Positions 53,016-60,625 of a stretch of 64,000 nt of DNA are shown here, in pieces; positions within the stretch are counted from its first letter, which is position 1; the number at the start of each line of letters is the position of its first letter. The notes beneath the pieces were generated by a model. The model was not told the origin of the DNA, made no database searches, and was given only the letters and a program-made list of their open reading frames with translations. The stretch comes from Siccirubricoccus soli. GTDB lineage: Bacteria > Pseudomonadota > Alphaproteobacteria > Acetobacterales > Acetobacteraceae. The position numbers were made by a program, and so were the translations under genes. Location: NCBI RefSeq assembly GCF_024178315.1, contig NZ_JAMZIK010000006.1, forward strand, positions 26,674 through 90,673, read 5' to 3'.

Positions 53016-54326
53016 TCAGGCAGCCTCCGCCAGCAGGCCGGCGGCCTCGGCCCCCGTCACTCGTACCCGGCGCAGCTCGCCCGGCGCGGCGCGGCCGGCC
53101 ACCAGGCGCAGCGGCGCGAAATGCGCGGTGTGGCCGCGATCCTCGCCTTCGAACAGCACCGCTTCCTCCTGCCCCAGCCGCCCGGCGTAGAAGCGCGCCG
53201 CGCTGGCGGCCCCTGCCGCGCGCAGCCGTGCCGCGCGTTCCTTCCGCAGCGGCACCGGCACCGCAGGCATCCGCGCCGCCGGCGTGCCCGGCCGCTCGGA
53301 ATAGGGAAAGACGTGCAGGAAGGCGAGTTGCATCTCCTCGACAAGATCGAGGCAGCGGGCGAAGGCCGCCTCGTCCTCGGTCGGGAAGCCGGCGATGAGG
53401 TCGGCGCCGAAGGCGATGTCCGGCCGCGCCGCGCGGGCCCGCCGCACCACCGCCAGCGCATCGGCGCGCAGGTGCCGCCGCTTCATCCGCTTCAGGATCA
53501 GGTCGTCGCCATGCTGCAGGGAGAGATGCAGATGCGGCATCAGCCGCGGCTCGCTCTCGATCAGCCGCCAGAGGTCGTCATCGATCTCGACCGGGTCGAG
53601 GGAGGAAAGCCGCAGCCGCGGCAGCTCCGGCACCAGCGCCAGCAGGCGGCGGGCCATCTGGCCGAGGCTCGGCTGGCCCGGCAGGTCCGGGCCGTAGCTG
53701 GTGATGTCCACGCCGGTCAGCACCACTTCCCGGTAGCCATGCGCGACCAGCGCCCGCACCTGCTCCACCACCGCGCCGATCGGGACAGAGCGGGAGGGGC
53801 CGCGGCCATAGGGGATGACGCAGAAGGTGCAGCGATGGTCGCAGCCCTGCTGCACCTGTACGAAGGCGCGGGCACGGCCGGCGAACTCCGTCACCAGATG
53901 CGCCGCCGTCTCCCGCGCCGCCATGATGTCCGTCACCGGCGCGGTCGGGGCCTCCGGCGCCCAGGCCTCCGGCTTCAGCTTTTCCGCATTGCCGATGATG
54001 CGGGTGACGCCGGGCAGGTCCTGCCACTTCTCCGGCGCGATCTGCGCGGCGCAGCCGGTGACGATGATCGGGGTGTCCGGGTTCTCCCGCGCCGCGCGGC
54101 GGATGGCCTGGCGGGCTTGGCGCTCCGCCTCCGCCGTCACGGCGCAGGTGTTCACCAGGATGGCGCGGCCATGCCCGGCCTTGGTGGCAAGGTCGCGCAT
54201 CGCCTCCGACTCATAGGTGTTGAGCCGGCAGCCGAAGGTCAGCACCTCGATGGCGCCCCTCTCGACGGTGGTCTGGCGCGGGCGCTCGGCCCCGGCCTGC
54301 GGCGCGGCGGTCCGGTCCTCGCTCAC
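53016..54326 (-). CDS. mtaB: tRNA (t6A37) methylthiotransferase MtaB
   Basis: A 436-aa radical-SAM enzyme that adds a methylthio group to t6A37 of ANN-decoding tRNAs. N-terminal cluster cysteines are in [26 protein letters not shown] and TGCAAQ; the radical-SAM motif is CDHRCTFC (near residues 161-168) in the context [25 protein letters not shown] split by one insertion-free block. A TRAM-like domain ends the protein. The CRLNTYES form separates it from MiaB (which has GCQMN) and RimO. GTG at 54326 overlaps the dapF stop (GTGA). An earlier open frame extends into dapF and is not credible. Confidence 0.94.
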   Translation of the reverse strand: MSEDRTAAPQAGAERPRQTTVERGAIEVLTFGCRLNTYESEAMRDLATKAGHGRAILVNTCAVTAEAERQARQAIRRAARENPDTPIIVTGCAAQIAPEKWQDLPGVTRIIGNAEKLKPEAWAPEAPTAPVTDIMAARETAAHLVTEFAGRARAFVQVQQGCDHRCTFCVIPYGRGPSRSVPIGAVVEQVRALVAHGYREVVLTGVDITSYGPDLPGQPSLGQMARRLLALVPELPRLRLSSLDPVEIDDDLWRLIESEPRLMPHLHLSLQHGDDLILKRMKRRHLRADALAVVRRARAARPDIAFGADLIAGFPTEDEAAFARCLDLVEEMQLAFLHVFPYSERPGTPAARMPAVPVPLRKERAARLRAAGAASAARFYAGRLGQEEAVLFEGEDRGHTAHFAPLRLVAGRAAPGELRRVRVTGAEAAGLLAEAA

Positions 54327-55150
54327 GCGGCGTAGGCCTCCAGGTCCAGCGTGCCGGTGAAGGCGGTGGCGACCGGGCCGGTCATCAGCACATGCCCGTC
54401 CTCGCGCCATTCGATGACCAGGTCCCCGCCCGGCAGGGAGACGGTGGCGCGCCGCCCCGTCAGGCCGCGCCGCGCCGCGTTCACCAGCGCGGCGCAGGCG
54501 CCGGAGCCGCAGGCCAGCGTCAGGCCGGCGCCGCGCTCCCAGACGATGAGGCGGAGATGCCCGGGGTCCAGCACCTGGACGAAGCCGATATTGGCCCGCT
54601 CGGGGAAGAGCGCGTCATGCTCCAGCGAGGGGCCAAGCTCGGCGATTGGCAGCGCATCCAGGTCGCGGACGAAGAAGGTGGCGTGGGGGTTGCCCATGGA
54701 GCAGGCGGCGGGGTCCGCCACCACGCCGCGCGACAGGGGCAGGTGCAGCGTGTCCATCTTCTGGGCCAGCGGCACCTCCTGCCAGCCCAGCCGGGCGGGG
54801 CCCATATCGGCGCGCCAGAGGCCGCCCGGCAGCCGTTCCACCGGCAGGTCCCCGGCGATGGTGCGGACCAGCACGCGGTCCTTGCCCGTCTCCGCCGCCA
54901 CCAGGCTGGCGATGCAGCGGGTGGCATTGCCGCAGGCCCCGGCCTCCGAGCCATCCGGGTTGCGGATGCGCATGAAGACATCCGCGCCGTCCCGGCCCGG
55001 CTCCATGACGATGAACTGGTCGCAGCCGATGCCCCGCCGCCGGTCGGCGATGGCGGCTGCCCTGGCTGGGGTGATCGGCAGCTCGGCCCGGCGCGCATCG
55101 AGCACGACGAAGTCGTTGCCGAGGCCGTGCATCTTGCGGAAGGGAGTCAT
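54323..55150 (-). CDS. dapF: Diaminopimelate epimerase
   Basis: DapF converts LL- to meso-diaminopimelate for lysine and peptidoglycan. The 275-aa protein starts [20 protein letters not shown]. The two catalytic cysteines are in [13 protein letters not shown] (near residue 73) and [12 protein letters not shown] (near 216), and [10 protein letters not shown] is also conserved. First gene of the dapF-mtaB-ftsY-small protein operon, a well-known alphaproteobacterial order. Confidence 0.97.
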   Translation of the reverse strand: MTPFRKMHGLGNDFVVLDARRAELPITPARAAAIADRRRGIGCDQFIVMEPGRDGADVFMRIRNPDGSEAGACGNATRCIASLVAAETGKDRVLVRTIAGDLPVERLPGGLWRADMGPARLGWQEVPLAQKMDTLHLPLSRGVVADPAACSMGNPHATFFVRDLDALPIAELGPSLEHDALFPERANIGFVQVLDPGHLRLIVWERGAGLTLACGSGACAALVNAARRGLTGRRATVSLPGGDLVIEWREDGHVLMTGPVATAFTGTLDLEAYAA

Positions 55151-55255
55151 GGCGAGGGGGATATGCGCCCTCCGGGGCGCCAGGCCAAGGGATCGAGGCA
55201 GGGCGCCGCCCTCCCCGAACTCCCCCGAAGCGCCCCCGGCCCCTCGGCTCCGGGC

Positions 55256-55546
55256 CTACACGCCTTCGATGATGCGGATGTCGCGCTCGGCGCCGTTGGC
55301 GAGGGCGGCGAGCGCCTCCTGATAGGCGGGGCTGGCATAGGCGGCCTTGGCCTGCTCCACGCTGTCGAATTCGATAACGACGGTGCGCTGCCGGAGACCG
55401 GCTTCGAGGACATCCGCCGGCATGCCGCGGCCGAGGATGCGGCCGCCGGCCGCGGTGATCGCGGCGGCGCTCAGCCTGGCATAGGCTTCCAGCGCCTCCG
55501 GCTTGCTGACCGAGCGATAGGCGGCGACCCAATAGGCTTTGGCCAT
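55256..55546 (-). CDS. DUF1330 domain protein
   Basis: A 96-aa single-domain protein of the DUF1330 (dimeric alpha/beta-barrel) family: MAKAYWVAAYRSVSKPEALE, AAGGRILGRG, TVVIEFDSVEQAKAAYASPA and YQEAL at the usual places and usual length (95-100). Function unknown. Lies 105 bases upstream of dapF in the same direction. Confidence 0.9.
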   Translation of the reverse strand: MAKAYWVAAYRSVSKPEALEAYARLSAAAITAAGGRILGRGMPADVLEAGLRQRTVVIEFDSVEQAKAAYASPAYQEALAALANGAERDIRIIEGV

Positions 55547-55652
55547 CCTGGTTGTCTCCCCGGTTGGTTGGACGCCGGCAATGTACCGGATCCCGCGCCG
55601 CCCACCGCTCCCGGCGCGAAAACCTTGCGTGATGACCGGAGCTGCCAGGGCC

Positions 55653-57233
55653 TCAGCGCTTCAGGATGGAGCCCAGCACCCCCCGCAGCACCGCATTCCC
55701 GAGCTGCCGCCCCATGCTGCGGGCGGCGGATTTGGCCATGGACTCCACCACGCCCTCCCGCCTGCCGCCGCGCCCGGTGAGGATGTCGCCCACCATTCCG
55801 CCCAGCCCGCCATCGTTCTCCCGCGGCGGAATCTGCGGGATGCGGCTGCTGCGCGGCACTTGCGGCAGCGGCCGCGGCGGCAGGGTGGCGCCGCCCCAGG
55901 GGTTGCCGCCCCGCACCGGGGCGCTGCCCGTCCGTTGCGGGCCCTCCGCCTGGGGCGCCGCGGCGCGGCCGACCAGCCCCTCATAGGCGCTCTCGCGGTC
56001 CACCGGCGTATCGTAATGCCCGGCAAGCGGGCTGCGACCCATGATCGCCGCCCGCTCCTCGGCGGTGAGGGGCCCGATCCGGCCGCGCGGCGGCAGAATG
56101 CGGGCGCGCTCCACCATGCTCGGCGTGCCATCGGCCTGCAGGGTGGAGACCAGCGCCTCCCCCACCCCGAGCGCGGTGATCGCCTCTTCCACCCGCAGCT
56201 TCGGGTTGGGGCGGAAGGTCTCGGCCGCCGCCCGCACCGCCTTCTGCTCCGCCGGGGTGAAGGCGCGCAGCGCATGCTGCACCCGGTTGCCGAGCTGGCC
56301 GAGCACCGTGGCCGGCAGGTCCAGCGGGTTCTGGGTGACGAAATAGATGCCGACGCCCTTGGAGCGGATGAGCCGCACCACCGTCTCCACCTTCTCCACC
56401 AGGGCGCGGGGCGCGTCGCGGAACAGCAGGTGGGCCTCGTCGAAGAAGAAGACGAGCTTGGGCTTCTCCAGGTCGCCCACCTCCGGCAGCTCCTCGAACA
56501 GCTCGGAGAGCAGCCAGAGCAGGAAGGTGGCGTAGAGCCGGGGCGAGGCGATGAGCTTCTCCGCCGCCAGCACGTTCACTGCCCCCCGCCCATCGGGCGT
56601 AAGGAGCATGAGGTCCTGCAGCGTCAGCGCCGGCTCGCCGAAGAAATGCTCGCCGCCCTGCTGTTCCAGCAGCAGCAGGCGGCGCTGGATGGTGCCGAGG
56701 CTGGCCTTGGTCACATGGCCATAGGCGGTGCTGACCTCCGAGGCGCGCTCCGCCACATGCGAGAGGATTGCCCGCAGATCCTTGAAGTCGAGCAGCAGGT
56801 GGCCTTCGTCGTCGGCCAGGGCGAAGGCGATGGCGAGGGCGCCTTCCTGGGTCTCGTTCAGCTCCAGCATCCGGGCCAGCAGCACGGGCCCCATCTCCGC
56901 CACAGTGGCGCGCAGCGGGTGGCCGAGCTGGCCGAACACGTCCCAGAAGACGGCCGGGGAGGGCTCATAGGCGAAATCCGCCTCCCCCAGCGCCTGCGCC
57001 CGCTGCTCCAGCTTGGGGTTGGGCCGCCCGGGCTCCGCCAAGCCGGAGAGATCGCCCTTCACATCGGCGCAGAAGACCGGGACGCCGGCGCGGGAGAAGC
57101 CCTCCGCCAGGGTCTGCAGCGTCACGGTCTTGCCGGTGCCGGTGGCGCCGGCGATCAGCCCGTGGCGGTTGGCGCGGGACAGCAGCAGGCGACAGGGGGT
57201 CTCGCCCGCGCCGAGGAGAATCGAATCCGTCAT
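55653..57233 (-). CDS. HerA-like ATPase (DUF853 family)
   Basis: A 526-aa P-loop ATPase of the DUF853/HerA-helicase C-terminal family. Walker A is GATGTGKT at residues 29-36, Walker B is KLVFFFDEAHLLFRDAP near residue 265, and the arginine-finger region YFVTQNPLDLPATVLGQLGNRVQHALRAF follows. The C-terminal 140 residues are Pro/Gly/Arg-rich and poorly ordered, ending in a helical SMAKSAARSMGRQLGNAVLR segment. Its role in the cell is unknown; relatives are hexameric DNA translocases. No nurA-type nuclease adjoins it. Confidence 0.88.
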   Translation of the reverse strand: MTDSILLGAGETPCRLLLSRANRHGLIAGATGTGKTVTLQTLAEGFSRAGVPVFCADVKGDLSGLAEPGRPNPKLEQRAQALGEADFAYEPSPAVFWDVFGQLGHPLRATVAEMGPVLLARMLELNETQEGALAIAFALADDEGHLLLDFKDLRAILSHVAERASEVSTAYGHVTKASLGTIQRRLLLLEQQGGEHFFGEPALTLQDLMLLTPDGRGAVNVLAAEKLIASPRLYATFLLWLLSELFEELPEVGDLEKPKLVFFFDEAHLLFRDAPRALVEKVETVVRLIRSKGVGIYFVTQNPLDLPATVLGQLGNRVQHALRAFTPAEQKAVRAAAETFRPNPKLRVEEAITALGVGEALVSTLQADGTPSMVERARILPPRGRIGPLTAEERAAIMGRSPLAGHYDTPVDRESAYEGLVGRAAAPQAEGPQRTGSAPVRGGNPWGGATLPPRPLPQVPRSSRIPQIPPRENDGGLGGMVGDILTGRGGRREGVVESMAKSAARSMGRQLGNAVLRGVLGSILKR

Positions 57234-57357
57234 CCCAGCCTCCCGCCCTGCCGGACCAGATATAGGGCCTGGGCGGCAGCACGAGAAAGGGCGGCCGGCC
57301 GGTGGCGGGACCGCCCTTCGCTGGTACCAGGGGCAGATTCCCGCCCCCGGTCCGGGT

Positions 57358-58320
57358 TCAGGCGGCGGCGACGGCCGGGCCGGTCAGCGCCGCGGCGCGG
57401 GCGGCGATGCGCTGGCGGATGGCGACCGGCACCTGGCGGTGGGACATGGCGCGCGGCAGGTCGAGCGCCGGCATCTCCGGGCTGCCGGCGAACATCGCCT
57501 CGTATTCCGCGGCATTGTCGAAGGTCGCGCGGGTGTCGGCGTCGAGGAAGGTTTCCGCCGGGGTGTTCTCCGCCAGGATGACGGCGTGGTCGGCGGTTTC
57601 GATATGGTAGTAGGTGAAGGTCGCCGGCACCTCCTCCTCCCGCAGGATGGTGGTGCCGTTCACCAGGGCGCCGGCCTGAACCAGCACGCCGTCGATCAGC
57701 AGGGCATGGCCCGGGGAGAGGCAGAGGTCGCGGCTCGGCACGCCCTCGGCCAGGGCGCCCGCCTTGATGCGGACCGGCAGCTTGTCGGCGCGGCCGGCGA
57801 AGAGGGCGGAGACGGTCTGCCGGCCGATCCAGCGGATGGCGCGGGTCTCGCCCCCGGCGGTGGTGACCAGATCGCCGATCGAGAGGCTCTCCACCACCCG
57901 TTCGCCCGCGGGGGTGGCGATGCGCGTGCCGGGCATGAAGCAGAAGGTGTAGTCCGCGCCACCCGCGCCCAGCGTATCCGGGGTCAGCGTCACGGCTGCG
58001 CCGCTGCCGATCACGGCCTCGCTCTTGGTGAAGAAGTAGTACTTCGTGCTCGGGCTGGTGCCCATGGAGGCATAGAAACCGGACACCCCGTCCACCACCG
58101 CCAGGCCACGATAGGTGACCGCCACGCCGCCCCCCGGGAGCTGGGAGGCAAGGAAGCTTTCCGCCTTGGCGCTGTTGTCCCCCAGTGTGAGGCCGTCCGC
58201 GCCCGAGACGGTGATGGTGACGCCGGAGACGACAGAGCTGGTGATCTCGCCAGAGGTGTCGCTGGTGCTGTCGATCTGGGACAGCAGATAGACCTGGTAA
58301 CCGGAATCGGTGGTGGGCAT
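57358..58320 (-). CDS. Hint (hedgehog/intein) domain protein
   Basis: A 320-aa protein. Residues 1-120 are Ser/Thr/Gly-rich (TTDSGYQVYLLSQIDSTSDT onward), resembling a secreted adhesin-like or repeat region. From about residue 125 a Hint domain follows: CFMPGTRIATPAGERVV, LSIGDLVTTAGGETRAIRWI, DLCLSPGHALLIDGVLVQAG (C-x-S-P-x-H-x-L) and YYHIETADHAVILAENTPAET. This is the bacterial Hint_2 type (PF13403-like). The nucleophile cysteine position is filled, so self-cleavage is possible. The usual annotation is 'Hint domain-containing protein', function unknown. Start ATG at 58320. Confidence 0.87.
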   Translation of the reverse strand: MPTTDSGYQVYLLSQIDSTSDTSGEITSSVVSGVTITVSGADGLTLGDNSAKAESFLASQLPGGGVAVTYRGLAVVDGVSGFYASMGTSPSTKYYFFTKSEAVIGSGAAVTLTPDTLGAGGADYTFCFMPGTRIATPAGERVVESLSIGDLVTTAGGETRAIRWIGRQTVSALFAGRADKLPVRIKAGALAEGVPSRDLCLSPGHALLIDGVLVQAGALVNGTTILREEEVPATFTYYHIETADHAVILAENTPAETFLDADTRATFDNAAEYEAMFAGSPEMPALDLPRAMSHRQVPVAIRQRIAARAAALTGPAVAAA

Positions 58321-58868
58321 CGGCGCACTCCATGCAACGAGCTCGGCGGGCGGGGCCGCTGGACGCACGGCCTGGCGCGCCCACCGCTCCGGCGTCGCCG
58401 CGCCCTGGAGCACACTCCGGCCAGGTGGCATCACCTGACCGGAGTGTGCTCCAGAAAACGCAAGATCCAGAGCGGCTCATCTCCGACCTGGGCGGATCAC
58501 GCCGTGATCCATCGGGTCGGAGGCTGCCCTAGGGCGCGTTCATCCGAAAAGGTGAAATACCCCCGGCCTCTTTCCCATAATGCGAGAGGCGTCCCGGATA
58601 ATTCCAGCAACCAGAGATAGCAGGACCAATTATTTCGCACTCGGAGAGAATCCCGGGACGGAGACCGCCGCTTGGATTGCGCCGTCCGGAAAGCCGCCCG
58701 CGTCGCGGTTTTTCAGGCGGCACCTGGCCCTGGACGGTGCCGGCTTGCCGGCGGCCCGGGACATCGCTATACGCCCGCCTCCCACGCGCGCCGGGCCTGT
58801 AGGGCATGCCCGGCCGCGTCTCCGCGCCCCTTCGCCGGGCGCATCACGGCCGAATACGGAGGTCCGAA
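58321..58868. other. Long non-coding region upstream of rpmI
   Basis: About 550 bases. It contains the family C palindromes (58405-58531). From 58535 a less GC-rich block (GTTCATCCGAAAAGGTGAAATAC; TTTCCCATAATGCGAGAGG) is the likely promoter of the ribosomal-protein operon. The rest, up to the GGAGG before rpmI at 58858-58862, may be an untranslated leader for L20 autoregulation; no structure is recognised. infC, often upstream of rpmI, is not here. Confidence 0.5.
58405..58531. repeat. Dispersed palindrome pair, family C, copy 2
   Basis: First palindrome (58405-58454): arms of 23 bases starting CTGGAGCACACTCCGG pair with 58432-58454 with one mismatch, loop GCAT. Second (58468-58531): AGAGCGGCTCATCTCCGACC / GGTCGGAGGCTGCCCT with inner arms GGATCACG and CGTGATCC. 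The CTCCGACCTG and TGATCCAT words match copy 1 at 2361, and the CAGGTGNNNTCACCTG core matches its weaker second palindrome. Confidence 0.72.
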
Positions 58869-59075
58869 ATGCCCAAGATGAAGACGAAGTCTTCTGCAAA
58901 GAAGCGCTTCAAGATCACCGCCACCGGCAAGGTGCTCGCCGGCCCCGGCAAGAAGCGGCACAACCTCTCCGCCCGCACCTCCAAGGTGAAGCGGCAGAAC
59001 ACCGGCAACCAGGTGCTGCGGCACCAGGATGGGCTGACGGTGAAGCAGTGGCTGCCCTACGGGCTGGATCGGTAA
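58869..59075 (+). CDS. rpmI: Ribosomal protein bL35
   Basis: A 68-aa basic protein, [20 protein letters not shown], with [18 protein letters not shown]; typical bL35 length 64-68. ATG at 58869 preceded by GGAGGTCCGAA. Followed 15 bases later by rplT, the universal order. Confidence 0.97.
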   Translation: MPKMKTKSSAKKRFKITATGKVLAGPGKKRHNLSARTSKVKRQNTGNQVLRHQDGLTVKQWLPYGLDR

Positions 59076-59090
59076 GGAGGCGAGCGCACC

Positions 59091-59465
59091 ATGGCACGTG
59101 TGAAGCGGGGCGTTACCGCCCATGCCCGCCACAAGAAGGTCCTCAAGCTCGCCAAGGGCTATGTCGGCCGGTCTTCCACGAATTACCGCCCCGCGCTGGA
59201 GCGGGTCGAGAAGGCGCTGCAATACGCCTATCGCGACCGCCGCAACAAGAAGCGCGACTTCCGTGGCCTGTGGATCCAGCGGATCAACGCCGCGGTGCGG
59301 GAGCACGGGCTGACCTATTCCCAGTTCATCGCCGGGGTGAAGGCCGCGGGGATCGAGCTGGACCGCAAGGTGATGGCCGCCATCGCCTTCGACGACCCGG
59401 CGAGCTTTGCGGCGCTGGTCGAGAAGGCCCGCGCGGCGAAGCCGGCCCAGACGCCGGCCGCCTGA
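59091..59465 (+). CDS. rplT: Ribosomal protein bL20
   Basis: A 124-aa protein, [20 protein letters not shown], with [24 protein letters not shown], the classic bL20 blocks; usual length 117-120 with a short Ala/Pro tail. It binds 23S rRNA early in 50S assembly and in many bacteria represses its own operon. Ribosome site AAGGAGG 12 bases upstream. Confidence 0.98.
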   Translation: MARVKRGVTAHARHKKVLKLAKGYVGRSSTNYRPALERVEKALQYAYRDRRNKKRDFRGLWIQRINAAVREHGLTYSQFIAGVKAAGIELDRKVMAAIAFDDPASFAALVEKARAAKPAQTPAA

Positions 59466-59498
59466 TCCCTCCCCCTTCGGGGAAGTCTTTGCGCAAGG

Positions 59499-59527
59499 GG
59501 CCGCTCCCGGCAGGGTGCGGCCTTTTG
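59499..59527 (+). terminator. Terminator or attenuator between rplT and pheS
   Basis: GGCCGC (59499-59504) pairs with GCGGCC (59517-59522), followed by TTTT, a factor-independent terminator 35 bases after rplT and about 18 before pheS. It may be a partial terminator or the end of a pheST leader attenuator. Confidence 0.65.
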
Positions 59528-59544
59528 CCTGTTCGGGACCCGCG

Positions 59545-60624
59545 ATGATGAGCGATGACCTTGCGGCCCTCCGGGCCGAGACCGCCGAACAGCTTGCCGC
59601 CGCCGCCGATCTCCGCGCCTGGGATGCGGTGCGAGTGGCGACCCTCGGCAAGAGCGGCAAGCTGACCGGGCTGCTGAAGGGCCTGGGCGCCGTGCCGGCC
59701 GAGCAGCGGAAGGAGCGCGGCGCCGCGCTCAACCGGCTGAAGGGGGAGCTGGAGTCCGCCATCGAGGCCCGCCGCCTGGCGCTGGAGGATGCGGCGCTGG
59801 AGGCGCGGCTGGCCGCGGAGCGGCTGGACGTGACCCTGCCGCCCCGCCCCGCCGCGCCGGCCGGCGAAGGCGGGATCCACCCCATCAGCCGCACCTTCGA
59901 GGAGCTGGTGGCGCTGTTCGGCGCCCAGGGCTTCTCGGTGGCAGAGGGCCCGGACATCGAGAGCGACTGGCTGAACTTCTCCGCCCTCAATATCCCGGAC
60001 CACCACCCGGCCCGGCAGGACCACGACACCTTCTACCTGCCCGCCGGCGCCGATGGCCGCCGCCCGGTGCTGCGCACCCACACCTCCCCGGTGCAGGCGC
60101 GCACCATGCTGGGCCAGGAGCCGCCGATCCGCGTCATCGTCCCCGGCCGCACCTGGCGCGCCGACCATGACGCGACCCATTCCCCGATGTTCCACCAGGT
60201 GGAGGGGCTGGTGATCGACCGCGGCATCCATCTCGGCCACCTCAAGGGCTGCCTGATCGATTTCCTCCGCGCCTTCTTCGGCATCGCCGACCTGCCGGTG
60301 CGCTTCCGCTCCTCCTACTTCCCCTTCACCGAGCCCTCGATGGAGGTCGATATCGGCTGGAACCGGAAGACCGGGCAGCTCGGCGCAGGCGGCGACTGGC
60401 TGGAGATCCTCGGCTCCGGCATGGTCCACCCGAAGGTGCTGGCCAATTGCGGCCTCGACCCGCGGGAATGGCAGGGCTTCGCCTTCGGCATGGGGATCGA
60501 GCGCATCACCATGCTGAAGCACGGCATGCCCGACCTCCGCCCCTTCTACGAGAGCGACCTGCGCTGGCTGCGCCACTGGGCGAGCGATCCGCTCTCGCCG
60601 CCCTCCCTGGCGGAGGGCATCTGA
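59545..60624 (+). CDS. pheS: Phenylalanine-tRNA ligase alpha subunit
   Basis: The class II catalytic subunit of the alpha2-beta2 synthetase; 359 aa (usual 330-360). A helical N-terminal arm (residues 1-95) precedes HPISRTFEELVALFGAQGF, then motif 2 region LRTHTSPVQARTM and WRADHDATHSPMFHQVEGL, and motif 3 GFAFGMGIERITMLKHGMPDLR. ATG at 59545 (or 59548). One base before pheT. Confidence 0.97.
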   Translation: MMSDDLAALRAETAEQLAAAADLRAWDAVRVATLGKSGKLTGLLKGLGAVPAEQRKERGAALNRLKGELESAIEARRLALEDAALEARLAAERLDVTLPPRPAAPAGEGGIHPISRTFEELVALFGAQGFSVAEGPDIESDWLNFSALNIPDHHPARQDHDTFYLPAGADGRRPVLRTHTSPVQARTMLGQEPPIRVIVPGRTWRADHDATHSPMFHQVEGLVIDRGIHLGHLKGCLIDFLRAFFGIADLPVRFRSSYFPFTEPSMEVDIGWNRKTGQLGAGGDWLEILGSGMVHPKVLANCGLDPREWQGFAFGMGIERITMLKHGMPDLRPFYESDLRWLRHWASDPLSPPSLAEGI

Positions 60625-60625
60625 G

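Noticed and set aside
57358..58320. Intein in an unrelated host protein
   Set aside because: The Hint domain has no C-terminal His-Asn splice junction followed by an extein; it is better described as a bacterial Hint-domain protein.
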